From NCBI GenBank assembly GCA_944323825.1, contig CALUTY010000005.1, positions 62,001 through 126,000 on the forward strand: DNA of 64,000 bases, given 5' to 3'. The notes beneath the pieces are model-generated. The model ran no database searches and had not been told where the DNA came from. It worked only from the letters and a program-made list of their open reading frames with translations. Both the position numbers and the translations under genes were made by a program. The DNA is from an uncultured Bacteroidales bacterium. GTDB lineage: Bacteria > Bacteroidota > Bacteroidia > Bacteroidales > UBA932. Shown piece after piece: positions 17,878 to 27,180 of this stretch (position 1 is its first letter; every line of letters begins with the position of its first letter).

Positions 17878-18936
17878 TTAAAGATAATAGTCGCAGTTAT
17901 ACCTGTTGAGGATATCCATCTGGGTATAATTGTCCTTTCTGGCAATCGGCTTTCCAAGCAGCAGCCAGTCAGTCATGGCGGAAATCGCCGATGCTGCCTG
18001 ACTGTCCGAATGCTGAGCGATGAGCAGCTGCACATAGCCGTCCCTGAGCGCGGCAAGATTCCTCTCCATGACATCGAAGCCGACCACGCGGCTCGATCTT
18101 ATATCCCGTGTCCTGAGATAGTCCGCCACGAGATGTATCCTTGAATTGAACATCACCATATATCCCGCCTGCTCAGGATCGGTTTCAAACAGACTGTCAA
18201 GCTTGGCGTATATGTCATGCCTGTCCTTGGGGTCTATGAAGACATTCTCGATCACGCAGTCAGGATAATGCTCATTCATATAGTCCATGAATCCGGTCCT
18301 GCGCGTGACAGTAGGGTCCGAAAGCCCTTTCTTGTCCCTGGCTATCCTCACTATGGTGACCTTCTTCACATCACGGCCGTCCGTCAGCAGGTCGGCGCAC
18401 AGATAGCCGCTCTGGTACATCGGCATGCCGAAATATGCAAGATAGTCGTCATCTTCAAGCTTGGAATCAATGTACATGTACGCTATCCCCCTGGTGTCAA
18501 GTTCCTTCACGAACTTCAGGGTCTCCATGCGGAACATGGGGGCGATGATGACGCCGGTAGGATTCTCGTCCAAGGTCATGCAGCATGCACGCTGGAACGA
18601 CTCCATGTCATACTGGTCATACTGCACTGTGACAACAGGGATACCGTAGGAGGAAGCCAGTTCCATTCCCCTCTTTATTCCCTTGTCAGTCAGTTCCCAG
18701 AAGTCCCCCGGTGCAAACTCCGGAATGATGCAGACTATCTTGTGTACTTTCTTTGATGCAAGGAGGGATGCATATATGTTCGGCCTGTAGCCGAGCTCCT
18801 CAATTACCTTGAGTACCCGTTCCCGGCTCCGTGAAGACACCTCCCCCCTGTTGTGGAGCACACGGTCAACAGTGCCCTTTGATACCCCCGAAGCCTTGGC
18901 AACATCATTGATTGTTATCTTGTTGAGCAATTTCAT
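17878..18936 (-). CDS. LacI-family regulator, probable hexuronate/KDG regulator
   Basis: 352 residues. LacI HTH at 6-27 (ITINDVAKASGVSKGTVDRVL), hinge-helix region (YRPNIYASLLASKK), then a periplasmic-binding-protein-like effector domain (from KIVCIIPEFAPGDFW to the C-terminus). It is transcribed divergently from kdgK-kdgA-exuT. A 20-bp palindrome in the shared region (19001-19020) recurs before kduI and between uxaB and uxaC. I infer it binds these sites and responds to a uronate or KDG intermediate. The operator overlaps its own promoter region, so autoregulation is likely. Function is inferred from context; the family is certain. Confidence 0.88.
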   Translation of the reverse strand: MKLLNKITINDVAKASGVSKGTVDRVLHNRGEVSSRSRERVLKVIEELGYRPNIYASLLASKKVHKIVCIIPEFAPGDFWELTDKGIKRGMELASSYGIPVVTVQYDQYDMESFQRACCMTLDENPTGVIIAPMFRMETLKFVKELDTRGIAYMYIDSKLEDDDYLAYFGMPMYQSGYLCADLLTDGRDVKKVTIVRIARDKKGLSDPTVTRRTGFMDYMNEHYPDCVIENVFIDPKDRHDIYAKLDSLFETDPEQAGYMVMFNSRIHLVADYLRTRDIRSSRVVGFDVMERNLAALRDGYVQLLIAQHSDSQAASAISAMTDWLLLGKPIARKDNYTQMDILNRYNCDYYL

Positions 18937-18985
18937 TTCATGGACTTTTTGTCATTTTTAAAGGATTGCCTTTCAACTGCGGGAA

Positions 18986-18993
18986 CAAATTTA
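18986..18993 (-). promoter_or_regulatory. -7 element of lacI
   Basis: Minus-strand TAAATTTG, separated by 7 bases from the operator at 19001-19020. The uxaB -7 element has the same 7-base distance from its operator. Confidence 0.55.
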
Positions 18994-19000
18994 CAAAAAT

Positions 19001-19020
19001 TTCCGTGAACGCACACGACA
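19001..19020. promoter_or_regulatory. Operator site 1 (lacI / kdgK)
   Basis: TTCCGTGAACGCACACGACA, an imperfect palindrome centred on CG as in LacI-family operators. It shares its first 12 bases exactly with the reverse complement of the kduI site (59777-59796). It covers where the -33 contacts of both divergent promoters would fall. Confidence 0.65.
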
Positions 19021-19035
19021 ATCAGAAAATATTGC

Positions 19036-19043
19036 TATTTTTG
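19036..19043 (+). promoter_or_regulatory. -7 element of kdgK-kdgA-exuT
   Basis: TATTTTTG, 75 bases before the kdgK start, 15 bases downstream of the operator. No good TTG lies at the normal spacing, as expected for a regulated promoter. It also argues against a translation start at 19052. Confidence 0.55.
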
Positions 19044-19117
19044 CAAAGTTTGTGTCAGAAGCCTATTGTAAAACAGACTTTTCTGAAAATACGACAAAAC
19101 TATTAAATCTATACAAA

Positions 19118-20158
19118 ATGCCAAAAGTAATCACATTCGGAGAGATCATGCTGAGGCTGTCTACTCCAGGTTATCTCAGATTTTCCCAGGCCAGGGAATT
19201 CGCCGCAACTTTCGGAGGCGGGGAAGCAAATGTGGCGGTGTCGCTTGCCAATTACGGCATAGAGACTGAATTTGTCACGAGATTCCCGAAAAATGACATA
19301 GCACAGAGCTGCATAAGGGACCTTCACAGCTACGGTGTAGGCACCGGGCACTGCATCTTCGGCGGCGACAGGCTTGGAATCTATTTTCTTGAAACCGGAG
19401 CCGTGGCCCGTCCAAGCAAGGTGGTCTACGACAGGGCACATTCCTCAATTTCAGAGATTGAAAAAGGAATGATAGACTGGGACAAGGTGTTCGAGGGAGC
19501 CGACTGGTTCCACTGGACCGGCATCACCCCTGCCATCAGCCAGGGAGCAGCAGATGTGTGCCTCGAAGCCATCCAGGCAGCCAACAGGCTCGGCGTGACC
19601 GTGTCCTGCGACCTCAACTACAGGAAAAATCTCTGGAAATACGGGAAGACTGCTTCAGAAGTCATGCCGGCCCTCGTGGAGGGATGCGACGTAATCCTCG
19701 GCAATGAGGAAGACGCGGAAAAAGTATTCGGCATCAAGCCCGAAGGCTTTGACGTGACTGCCACAAAGGGAGAGGTGAACGCAGCTGAATTCGAAAGCGT
19801 CTGCCGCCAGCTCATGGCAAGATTCCCTCGTGCAAAGAAGGTCATCATCACTCTCAGAGGCTCAATCAACGCCAACCACAACACCTGGGGCGGAGTCCTC
19901 TTCGACGGAGAAAAGCTTTATCAGTCACCGCGCTACGACATCACCCATATCGTCGACCGCGTCGGAGGCGGAGATTCGTTCATGGGCGGCCTGATCTACG
20001 GTCTTCTCACCTGGACCGGCGACGACCAGAAGGCACTCAACTTCGCAGTGGCGGCATCTTGCCTGAAGCACACCATCTTCGGCGACTTCAACCAGGTGAC
20101 CGTGGCCGAAGTGGAAAATCTCATGAAAGGTGACGGAAGCGGAAGGGTATCAAGATAA
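19118..20158 (+). CDS. kdgK: 2-dehydro-3-deoxygluconate kinase (KDG kinase)
   Basis: Phosphorylates KDG to KDPG with ATP in the cytosol. Start at ATG 19118 (MPKVITFGEIMLRLSTPG), where PfkB sugar kinases normally begin; 346 residues. PfkB features: FGGGEANVAVSLANYG near the N-terminus, the CDLNYRKNLW strand, and the anion-hole/catalytic motif DRVGGGDSFMGG near the C-terminus (catalytic Asp in GGD; the usual GAGD is GGGD here). First gene of an operon with kdgA and exuT; the next gene starts at or within 12 bases. Likely repressed by the divergent LacI protein. Confidence 0.9.
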   Translation: MPKVITFGEIMLRLSTPGYLRFSQAREFAATFGGGEANVAVSLANYGIETEFVTRFPKNDIAQSCIRDLHSYGVGTGHCIFGGDRLGIYFLETGAVARPSKVVYDRAHSSISEIEKGMIDWDKVFEGADWFHWTGITPAISQGAADVCLEAIQAANRLGVTVSCDLNYRKNLWKYGKTASEVMPALVEGCDVILGNEEDAEKVFGIKPEGFDVTATKGEVNAAEFESVCRQLMARFPRAKKVIITLRGSINANHNTWGGVLFDGEKLYQSPRYDITHIVDRVGGGDSFMGGLIYGLLTWTGDDQKALNFAVAASCLKHTIFGDFNQVTVAEVENLMKGDGSGRVSR

Positions 20159-20170
20159 ATGCATCGGATT

Positions 20171-20839
20171 ATGGCAAAATACAGCAAATCAGAAGTATTG
20201 GCGGCAGTAAAGGAAACGGGCATGGTCCCGGTGTTCTATCATGCCGACCTTGAAACGGCCAAGAATGTGGTCAAGGCATGCTATGAAGGCGGCGTGAGAG
20301 CCTTTGAATTCACCAACCGCGGAGACTTTGCGCATGAAGTGTTCGGTGAACTTGTGAAATACGCCAACCGGGAACTTCCGGGAATGATCCTCGGCGTCGG
20401 ATCCGTCGTTGATCCGGGTACTGCTGCATTGTACATACAGCTCGGAGCCAATTTTGTTGTAGGTCCCCTTTTCAACCCGGCAATCGCCCCGGTATGCAAC
20501 AGAAGGCTCATCCCGTACTGTCCGGGATGCGGAAGCGTCTCTGAAATCGGAGCCGCACAGGAACTCGGATGCGACCTCTGCAAGGTATTCCCGGGAGACG
20601 TGCTCGGGCCTGCCTTCGTCAAAGGACTCCGTGCCCCTATGCCGTGGAGCCAGATCATGGTGACAGGAGGAGTGAAGCCTACAAAGGAAAATCTCGAAGG
20701 CTGGTTCAACGCAGGAGTGACTTGTGTCGGTATGGGCAGCAACCTCTTCCCGAAAGATGTGATAGCCGCCAAAGAATGGGGCAGGATCACCGGACTCTGC
20801 CGCTCAGCCCTTGACATCATCCGCGATGTCAGGAAATAG
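20171..20839 (+). CDS. kdgA: KDPG / 4-hydroxy-2-oxoglutarate aldolase
   Basis: Class I aldolase splitting KDPG to pyruvate and glyceraldehyde-3-phosphate, the last step of uronate breakdown. I prefer the ATG at 20171 ([10 protein letters not shown]) to the one at 20159, which directly abuts the kdgK stop. 222 residues. Catalytic Glu46 (FEFTNRGD) and Schiff-base Lys138 ([10 protein letters not shown]) are present, along with [12 protein letters not shown] and GMGSNLFP phosphate-binding loops. It is slightly longer than E. coli Eda (213). Tightly coupled to kdgK. Confidence 0.92.
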   Translation: MAKYSKSEVLAAVKETGMVPVFYHADLETAKNVVKACYEGGVRAFEFTNRGDFAHEVFGELVKYANRELPGMILGVGSVVDPGTAALYIQLGANFVVGPLFNPAIAPVCNRRLIPYCPGCGSVSEIGAAQELGCDLCKVFPGDVLGPAFVKGLRAPMPWSQIMVTGGVKPTKENLEGWFNAGVTCVGMGSNLFPKDVIAAKEWGRITGLCRSALDIIRDVRK

Positions 20840-20898
20840 ACCACAGAATCAACATTGGGATCAGCTCCAATGACATCTAAACAACCAAAAAATTTCAA

Positions 20899-22377
20899 AT
20901 GGAACAAAGTACTTCAAAAAAACTGATGACCAACTGGCGCTGGTGGATGGTGGTATTGCTTTTTGTGGCCACTACCGTCAACTATATGGACCGCCAGGTG
21001 CTCTCGCTGACATGGAAAGATTTCATCGCTCCGGAATTCCACTGGACCGATGCCGACTATGGACTCATAACCGCCGTATTCTCAATCGTCTACGCAGTAT
21101 GCATGCTCTTTGCCGGCAAGTTCGTCGACTGGATGGGGACAAAGAAGGGATATCTCTGGTCCATCGGAATCTGGTCAACCGGAGCCTGTCTCCACGCAGT
21201 CTGCGGCTGGCTGACCGTCCACATCGAAGGCTATGAAAGTGCAGCTGCCATGACGGCAGTCGAAACCGGGTCCGCCGCGGCCCTGGCCATTGCATCCACA
21301 AGCGTATGGCTCTTCATTGCCGCAAGATGTATTCTGGCACTCGGTGAAGCCGGAAACTTCCCTGCTGCCATCAAGGTGACAGCCGAATATTTCCCAAAGA
21401 AAGACAGGGCATTCGCGACATCCATATTCAATTCGGGTGCGTCCATAGGCGCACTGATTGCACCTGCAACCATTCCTGTCCTCGCCCAGTTCTTCAAGGA
21501 CCGTGGCGTCGGCGGCGGCTGGGAAATGGCTTTCATCATCATAGGTGCCCTCGGATATATCTGGATGGCATTCTGGGTGTTCATGTACAACAAGCCTGAA
21601 AAGTCAAGGCATGTGAACAGTGAAGAGCTGGAGTACATCCATCAGGACGAAACGGCCGAACCGGAAGCTGCGGCAAGACAGAATGCCGAACAGAAAAGCA
21701 TTCCGCTCTGGAAATGTTTCACATACAGGCAGACATGGTCCTTCATCGTCGGCAAGTTCTTCACTGACGGAGTATGGTGGTTCTACCTGTTCTGGGCTCC
21801 TGCATATTTCTCTGACCAGTACGGCTATGCATCAAGTTCCGGAATGGGAGTCGCCCTTATCACGACACTCTATGCCATAGTGACCGTGCTCTCCATCTTC
21901 GGAGGCTACCTCCCGAGGCTCTTCGTGGAAAAGAAAGGAATGAATCCGTATGCAGGCCGCATGCTTGCAATGCTCATATTTGCATTCCTTCCGCTCCCGG
22001 CCCTCTTCGCCCAGGGTGCAGGCGCAGTGTCGGTATGGTGGCCGGCAATCATCATAGGCCTCGCCGGAGCCGGACACCAGGCATGGTCAGCCAACCTGTT
22101 CTCCACAATAGGTGACATGTTCCCGAAATCCGCCATCTCCACCATCACCGGCATCGGAGGCATGGCAGGCGGCATCGGCTCATTCTTCATCCAGCTCGGG
22201 GCCGGAAAACTTTTCGACTATTCTGCCGAGATGGGAACTGCATTCCATTTCCTCGGGTTTGAGGGCAAGGCTGCCGGCTATATGATAGTATTCTGCTGCT
22301 GTGCAGTGGCCTATCTAGTAGCCTGGATGATAATGAAGGCCCTCGTGCCTAAATACAAGGTCATCGAACTCGACTGA
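20899..22377 (+). CDS. exuT: MFS hexuronate transporter (ExuT/ACS family)
   Basis: A 492-residue, 12-helix major facilitator. The start (NYMDRQVLSLTWKDF) and the ADYGLITAVFSIVYAVCMLFAGKFVDWMGTKKGY loop are typical of the anion:cation symporter subgroup that includes ExuT. AARCILALGEAGNFPAAIKVTAEYFPKKDRAFATSIFNSG is the helix 4-5 signature. An inserted segment (residues ~95-130) lengthens the region after helix 3. Third gene of the kdgK operon, 59 bases after kdgA, followed by a terminator. Galacturonate/glucuronate uptake is inferred from family and context. Confidence 0.88.
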   Translation: MEQSTSKKLMTNWRWWMVVLLFVATTVNYMDRQVLSLTWKDFIAPEFHWTDADYGLITAVFSIVYAVCMLFAGKFVDWMGTKKGYLWSIGIWSTGACLHAVCGWLTVHIEGYESAAAMTAVETGSAAALAIASTSVWLFIAARCILALGEAGNFPAAIKVTAEYFPKKDRAFATSIFNSGASIGALIAPATIPVLAQFFKDRGVGGGWEMAFIIIGALGYIWMAFWVFMYNKPEKSRHVNSEELEYIHQDETAEPEAAARQNAEQKSIPLWKCFTYRQTWSFIVGKFFTDGVWWFYLFWAPAYFSDQYGYASSSGMGVALITTLYAIVTVLSIFGGYLPRLFVEKKGMNPYAGRMLAMLIFAFLPLPALFAQGAGAVSVWWPAIIIGLAGAGHQAWSANLFSTIGDMFPKSAISTITGIGGMAGGIGSFFIQLGAGKLFDYSAEMGTAFHFLGFEGKAAGYMIVFCCCAVAYLVAWMIMKALVPKYKVIELD

Positions 22378-22403
22378 CGCAAGCGACCGGTTTGAGCATA
22401 ATG

Positions 22404-22443
22404 AAGCGCCCCTGAAAGTTTCAAAGCTTTTAAGGGCGCTTTC
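22404..22443 (+). terminator. Terminator of kdgK-kdgA-exuT
   Basis: AAGCGCCC / GGGCGCTT stem with an inner AAAG/CTTT-rich loop, followed by TTCCTTATAT. Confidence 0.7.
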
Positions 22444-22494
22444 CTTATATATGACAAAACGGCATCTGCCGCACATGGCAGCTCCGGGATTCAG

Positions 22495-22516
22495 TGTCAG
22501 GACTGACATTATGTCA
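22495..22516. promoter_or_regulatory. Palindromic TGTCA/TGACA sites upstream of grpE
   Basis: TGTCAGGACTGACA (22495-22508) overlaps a perfect 13-bp palindrome TGACATTATGTCA (22504-22516), just before a TATTTTG-like promoter element (~22535). It may be a stress-regulator site for grpE-dnaJ. No CIRCE element is present. Confidence 0.4.
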
Positions 22517-22622
22517 CAAGTTCAGATTGGCAGATATTTTGTTGAAAGCCGGGCGGCATCAACTGTGCAAGACGCATGGCAGGATGCCGGAAAATGAAGC
22601 AGGAAAAATAAAAAGACAAGAT

Positions 22623-23252
22623 ATGGTACAGGAAAATACAGAAAAAGAGATCATCTCTGAGGAAAATATCCAGAATACTACGGACAATCCGCAGGATTCT
22701 GCATCTGCCGAGCAGAAAGAAAGCGGCAAAAAAGAAGAAAAGATGCCAAGGAAAGAGGCCAAGGAACTGAAGAAGGAAAAGGAAAGAGCCGAGAAGCTGG
22801 AAAAGGAACTGGCCGAGGCAAAGGAGAAGATAGCCAAGGAAAAGGATGACTACATCAGGCTCATGGCTGAATTTGACAACTTCCGCAGGCGCACGGCCCA
22901 GGAGAAGCTGGATCTTGTCAGCACCGCATCGGAAGAAACCATAAAAGGGCTGCTCCCGGTACTTGACGATTGTGAAAGGGCACTTGATGTGCTCGCAAAA
23001 TCCACGGACAGTGATGCCGCGAAGGAAGGTACGGAGCTGATATTCAACAAGCTCATGGGCTATCTCAAGAGCAAGGGACTGGATACGATCGAGGCAAGGG
23101 ACAAGGAGTTCAACACTGATGTACACGAAGCTGTAGCCCAATTCCCGGTCAATGAGGAAGAGAAAAAAGGAAAAGTATTTGACGTTGTGCAGACGGGATA
23201 CACGCTCAACGGCAAGGTCATAAGATTTGCCAAGGTCGTAGTGGGCATCTGA
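22623..23252 (+). CDS. grpE: GrpE nucleotide exchange factor
   Basis: Exchanges ADP for ATP on DnaK. The most plausible start is ATG 22623 (MVQENTEKEIIS), 209 residues; ATG 22584 (MPENEAGK) is also possible. A charged Lys/Glu-rich N-terminal coiled coil (about residues 35-90) is followed by the dimer helices (MAEFDNFRRRTAQEK) and the beta-domain ending DVVQTGYTLNGKVIRFAKVVV. dnaJ follows after 93 bases; dnaK is not in the window. Confidence 0.93.
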   Translation: MVQENTEKEIISEENIQNTTDNPQDSASAEQKESGKKEEKMPRKEAKELKKEKERAEKLEKELAEAKEKIAKEKDDYIRLMAEFDNFRRRTAQEKLDLVSTASEETIKGLLPVLDDCERALDVLAKSTDSDAAKEGTELIFNKLMGYLKSKGLDTIEARDKEFNTDVHEAVAQFPVNEEEKKGKVFDVVQTGYTLNGKVIRFAKVVVGI

Positions 23253-23345
23253 GGGCAAGGCCTCCGGAAGCCGGTTACCAACAGGCGGGATGGCCATGCA
23301 GACAACCTGGACAGCAACATGAAAAACAATTAGGAGAAAGAGGAA

Positions 23346-24503
23346 ATGGCAGAGAAAAGAGATTATTATGAAGTGCTGGGCGTGGACAGGAACGCCTCAC
23401 TTGACGAAATAAAGAAGGCCTACAGGAAAAAGGCCATCCAATACCATCCTGACAAGAATCCCGGCAATAAGGAAGCCGAAGAGAAATTCAAGGAAGCGGC
23501 AGAGGCATATTCAGTGCTGAGCGACCCGGACAAGAAGGCAAAATATGACCAGTTCGGACACGCAGGACTCGGAGGACAGCCGGGACCTGACTTCAGCGGC
23601 GGATTCGGCGACCTCAACGACATTTTGAACAATCTTTTCGGAGGCGGTTTCGGAGGTTTCAGCGGATTCGGGGGCTTCGGCGGGAGCAGAGGTTCAAGCC
23701 AGGGTCAAAGGGTCTATAGAGGTCGAGACATCCGTGTACGCGTGAAGATGACCCTTGAAGAAATAGCCAGAGGAGCAGAAAAGGAAGTTTCAGTTGAAAG
23801 GAGCGTACCTTGTCCCGACTGCAACGGGAAAGGGGCCAGAAACAGCGCCGACATCAAGACTTGCCCGGCCTGCAAGGGAACAGGACAGATCAAGAGGGTT
23901 GTCAACGGCATCTTCGGCCAGACAATAAGCTACTCGACCTGCCAGCAGTGCGGAGGAGAAGGCAAAATCATCAGCAACCCTTGCCACACATGCGGAGGCA
24001 GCGGTCTGGTACGCAAGAGGGAAACCGTAAAGGTGAACATTCCCGCCGGAGTGGAAAACGGGATGCAGCTCACAATACGCGGGGCGGGACATGCCGCCAA
24101 GAACAACGGAGTGAACGGCGACCTCCTCGTCCTTATTGAGGAAGTTGAGCATCCATACCTGAAACGAGACGGGAACAACCTCACATATACAAAGATAATT
24201 TCAGTCATGGACGCCATGCTCGGGACAACTGCCGAGATACCTTGCCTCGACGGCAACTACAAGGTCAAGGTGGAACCGGGCACCCAGTCCGGGACGGTAG
24301 TCCGGCTCAAAGGCAAAGGTCTTCCGTCAGTCAACAGCTACGGCACCGGCGACCTTTATGTCAAATTCATAGTATGGATACCGAAAAAACTCAACAAGAA
24401 CGAAAAGGAGCTTTTTGAAAGCATAAGGAACAACGACACATTCACCCCTTCCCCGAGCAAGGAAGACAAGAGTTTCTTCGACAGGCTTCGGGACATGTTC
24501 TGA
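23346..24503 (+). CDS. dnaJ: Chaperone DnaJ
   Basis: Type I Hsp40 co-chaperone of DnaK. 385 residues: J domain with HPD (34-36, YHPDKNPG), a Gly/Phe-rich region (~75-120), and a zinc domain with four CxxCxGxG-type motifs ([32 protein letters not shown]). Two C-terminal substrate-binding beta domains follow ([20 protein letters not shown]). The end [11 protein letters not shown] is typical. Operon with grpE. Confidence 0.96.
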   Translation: MAEKRDYYEVLGVDRNASLDEIKKAYRKKAIQYHPDKNPGNKEAEEKFKEAAEAYSVLSDPDKKAKYDQFGHAGLGGQPGPDFSGGFGDLNDILNNLFGGGFGGFSGFGGFGGSRGSSQGQRVYRGRDIRVRVKMTLEEIARGAEKEVSVERSVPCPDCNGKGARNSADIKTCPACKGTGQIKRVVNGIFGQTISYSTCQQCGGEGKIISNPCHTCGGSGLVRKRETVKVNIPAGVENGMQLTIRGAGHAAKNNGVNGDLLVLIEEVEHPYLKRDGNNLTYTKIISVMDAMLGTTAEIPCLDGNYKVKVEPGTQSGTVVRLKGKGLPSVNSYGTGDLYVKFIVWIPKKLNKNEKELFESIRNNDTFTPSPSKEDKSFFDRLRDMF

Positions 24504-24519
24504 TTTTTTCCGAAAAACA

Positions 24520-24550
24520 TTTGGAAGTAAAAGAATTATTTGTACCTTTG
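24520..24550 (+). promoter_or_regulatory. Strong promoter of rplS-tRNA-Arg
   Basis: TTTG (24520-24523), 19-base spacer, TACCTTTG (24543-24550). The -33 side (TTTGGAAGTAAAA) and start region (GCAGTCCCAAAA) are almost identical to the tRNA-Glu promoter at 37259. Confidence 0.85.
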
Positions 24551-24623
24551 CAGTCCCAAAACAAAAGCAACCTCTTGCGCCGGGTGTGAAAAACCGCAAT
24601 GTTGCCACTAAAAAATTACAGAA

Positions 24624-25013
24624 ATGGATTTGATCAAGATTGTTGACCAGGCTTTCGCAAATGAAAAAGTAGCCGGTTACCCGAAATTCAAGGCTGGTGA
24701 CACCATTACCGTCACCTACCGCATCAAGGAGGGAGACAAGGAAAGGCTCCAGAAATATAGAGGTGTTGTCCTTCAGATCAGAGGTGCATCTCCTGCAACA
24801 AAGACTTTCACTGTCCGCAAGATTTCAAGCGGCATCGGTGTTGAAAGGATCTTCCCGTTCGCCTCTCCGTTCATTGACTCAATAGAGCTCAACAAAGTCG
24901 GAAAAGTCCGCAGGGCAAGAATCTTCTACCTCAGGAAGCTTTCCGGCAAGAAGGCAAGAATCAAGGAAAAGAAGTTTGCCGTTCTGAGAGAAGAAGGAGC
25001 ATCAGCAGAGTAG
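24624..25013 (+). CDS. rplS: 50S ribosomal protein bL19
   Basis: bL19 at the subunit interface. 129 residues: FKAGDTITVTYRIKEGDKER, then QKYRGVVLQIRGAS and FTVRKISSGIGVERIFPFASPFIDSIE, RRARIFYLRKLSGKKARIKE. A short acidic tail ends the protein. tRNA-Arg begins 41 bases downstream, with a single terminator after it, so both are probably on one transcript. Confidence 0.96.
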   Translation: MDLIKIVDQAFANEKVAGYPKFKAGDTITVTYRIKEGDKERLQKYRGVVLQIRGASPATKTFTVRKISSGIGVERIFPFASPFIDSIELNKVGKVRRARIFYLRKLSGKKARIKEKKFAVLREEGASAE

Positions 25014-25054
25014 TCTGCCGACCGACATAAATAAAGGTCAAAAGACCTTGAACC

Positions 25055-25128
25055 GGCCCCATAGCTCAACTGAATAGAGCATTTGACTACGGATCAAAAG
25101 GTTACAGGTTTGAATCCTGTTGGGGTCA
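25055..25128 (+). tRNA. tRNA-Arg(ACG)
   Basis: 74 bases. Acceptor GGCCCCA / TGGGGTC, D arm GCTC/GAGC, anticodon stem TTTGA/TCAAA with loop CTACGGA (anticodon ACG, reads CGU/CGC after deamination), T arm ACAGG TTTGAAT CCTGT. CCA is not encoded. Confidence 0.95.
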
Positions 25129-25135
25129 CAAAGAG

Positions 25136-25172
25136 ACCGGATTGATGAATCATCAGTCCGGTTTCTTCTTTT
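25136..25172 (+). terminator. Terminator of rplS-tRNA-Arg
   Basis: ACCGGATTGATG pairs with CATCAGTCCGGT around an AAT loop (12 bp, one wobble), followed by TTCTTCTTTT. Confidence 0.85.
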
Positions 25173-25290
25173 ATGCATATCTGTCCATTAATCCTCCCAT
25201 GGAATCCCTGAGCAACAAAAATGAGGAAAACATTGCATATTAATGGCAAAAATTCTAATTTCGTAATAGGCCAAAACCTTAATACTTACT

Positions 25291-26958
25291 ATGTTAACCA
25301 AGACGTCCCTATTAGCAAGCATATATTTGCTTTTGACAACAGTCTCTTGCCACAGAGCGGGAACCGACAGGATACTTGATGAGGCGGAAAGGCTCCTGAA
25401 CAGGGATCCGGAACGGGCACTTTCAATTCTTGACAGCATCGTGCAGGATGAAATGCCGGGACGGAAATACAAGGCAAGGTTTGCCCTTCTCCATTCGGCC
25501 GCCCTTGACAAGAATAATATTGACATATTGAATGACAGCATCATCGCGCCTGCTGCCAGATGGTACAGACGGCACGGGACTGCAGAAGAAAAACTAAAGA
25601 CATGGTACTATCTCGGACGGATCAGACAGAATGCCGGAGATCCGGATGCCGCCATGGAATGTTTCGCCAAGGCTGAAAGGCATGTGGGACATGCAAAAGA
25701 CAGGCTCCAGACAGGGATGCTCTACAGTGCAAAAGCCTTCATCTACGAACAGCTGTACTGCATTGAAGAAGCCATGGCAAACACTGTCACCGCATCTGAA
25801 AACTATCTGGCGGCCAAGGACACATCCCGCTATGTCAACGCAGTCCTGAACATCTGCTATGACTGCCTGTCAATCGAAAATTATGAAAATGCTGAAAAAT
25901 GGCTTTCAGCAATATGGCCAAGGATGGAGGACATGACAGACGCACAGAAGAGCGGATGTTATGTCGTTGCCCTGCATACAGTACATTCAAAAGGGAAAGA
26001 TACTGGCCCGCTCATAACAGAGTATCTGGAAAGCATCAGGGACAGCAGTGAAATAAACTGGATCGAACTGGCCTATGCCTACGAAAATGCAGGTGATTAC
26101 GAAAAGGGCATCGAAGCGTTGGAATGCCACAGGAAAACCGATCCCGGATTTGCAGATGATCCAGCATATCTTGTGGTGAACTCCTCCCTGAATGAAAGAA
26201 CAGGACAATATGAGGAAGCACTCAAGTCATACAAAGAATATGTCCGGATCACTGACAACACGGACATGGACATATTTGAAAGCAATGCAAAATACGCAGA
26301 AGACAGGGAAATTGCACGTCACAGGATATCTGTAAGGGAATTATGGCTGGCCATTCTTGCCCTCGGCATGGCAACGCTGATCCTCGGCACATCATTGTTC
26401 TTCTCAAGGCTGCACGAAAGGAACAGGAAAAGGCAGGAAGAAAAGGAAAAGATCGAAAAGGAGAAAGCCGTGCTTGAACAGGAAAAGGACAACTACATGA
26501 AACTGTACCGGCATGCACTGAATGAGAAAAGACACCTGCAGAGGATAAGCAATGAAACAGGACTCGACAGGGAAATAAGACAATCCATCGAAGAAAGGCT
26601 GAACATCCTGAACAAATTCATAACCGCTGCACTTTCAAAGAATCTTGTCTCATCTGCATCGGACACCCTCAAAGAATTCATGGATGACAGGGAAAGATTT
26701 CTGCATTCAACCAAGATATCATTCATTATAATGCATCCGCAATTCATTTCTTTCCTGAAAAATTCAGGACTGACAGAATGGGAGATCGGCTGCTGCTGTC
26801 TTTACTGCATAGGACTGAACGGCAATGAGATTGCAGTCTACCTGAAACGCAAGTCTTTCTACAATGCCAGCAGCGTCATCAGAAAAAAGCTCGGACTCGA
26901 AAAGCACGGCATAAATCTGGACAATTTCCTGAAAGGGAAGATGCAGGAACTGGACTGA
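25291..26958 (+). CDS. TPR membrane protein with LuxR-like C-terminal HTH
   Basis: 555 residues. N-terminal signal or lipoprotein sequence (LLLTTVSC, Cys20), then ~300 residues of helical TPR-like repeats (YYLGRIRQNAGDPDAAMECF, AYAYENAGDYEKGIEALE, LNERTGQYEEALKSYKEY). One transmembrane helix lies at about 347-370 (LWLAILALGMATLILGTSLFF), followed by a charged coiled coil (~375-420). The C-terminus (~480-545, LTEWEIGCCCLYCIGLNGNEIAVYL) is like a LuxR-type HTH. This layout is common in Bacteroidota regulators that sense outside the inner membrane and act in the cytosol. Its target is unknown; the DUF3244 gene next to it is a candidate. Confidence 0.75.
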   Translation: MLTKTSLLASIYLLLTTVSCHRAGTDRILDEAERLLNRDPERALSILDSIVQDEMPGRKYKARFALLHSAALDKNNIDILNDSIIAPAARWYRRHGTAEEKLKTWYYLGRIRQNAGDPDAAMECFAKAERHVGHAKDRLQTGMLYSAKAFIYEQLYCIEEAMANTVTASENYLAAKDTSRYVNAVLNICYDCLSIENYENAEKWLSAIWPRMEDMTDAQKSGCYVVALHTVHSKGKDTGPLITEYLESIRDSSEINWIELAYAYENAGDYEKGIEALECHRKTDPGFADDPAYLVVNSSLNERTGQYEEALKSYKEYVRITDNTDMDIFESNAKYAEDREIARHRISVRELWLAILALGMATLILGTSLFFSRLHERNRKRQEEKEKIEKEKAVLEQEKDNYMKLYRHALNEKRHLQRISNETGLDREIRQSIEERLNILNKFITAALSKNLVSSASDTLKEFMDDRERFLHSTKISFIIMHPQFISFLKNSGLTEWEIGCCCLYCIGLNGNEIAVYLKRKSFYNASSVIRKKLGLEKHGINLDNFLKGKMQELD

Positions 26959-27121
26959 ATGACTTTAACATCAGACAATCTTCTTTCACCGGCATATATC
27001 ACTAACTGTCATTGCATTACAATGCGACCATATTATTCCGGCACTGTCAGGTCCCAGTTATATACAAAAGCAACATTCTGTAATTCACATACTTGCAAAA
27101 ATCGCAAAATGAGAGATTTTA

Positions 27122-27154
27122 TTTGCTTATGATACATCTCATGACATATTTTTG
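27122..27154 (+). promoter_or_regulatory. Promoter of the DUF3244 gene
   Basis: TTTG (27122-27125), 21-base spacer, TATTTTTG (27147-27154), 26 bases before the start codon. Confidence 0.65.
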
Positions 27155-27180
27155 CAACAAAATCATAAAACCGACACGCT

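Noticed and set aside
22378..22622. CIRCE element upstream of grpE
   Set aside because: No TTAGCACTC / GAGTGCTAA pair is present; only the TGACA palindromes.
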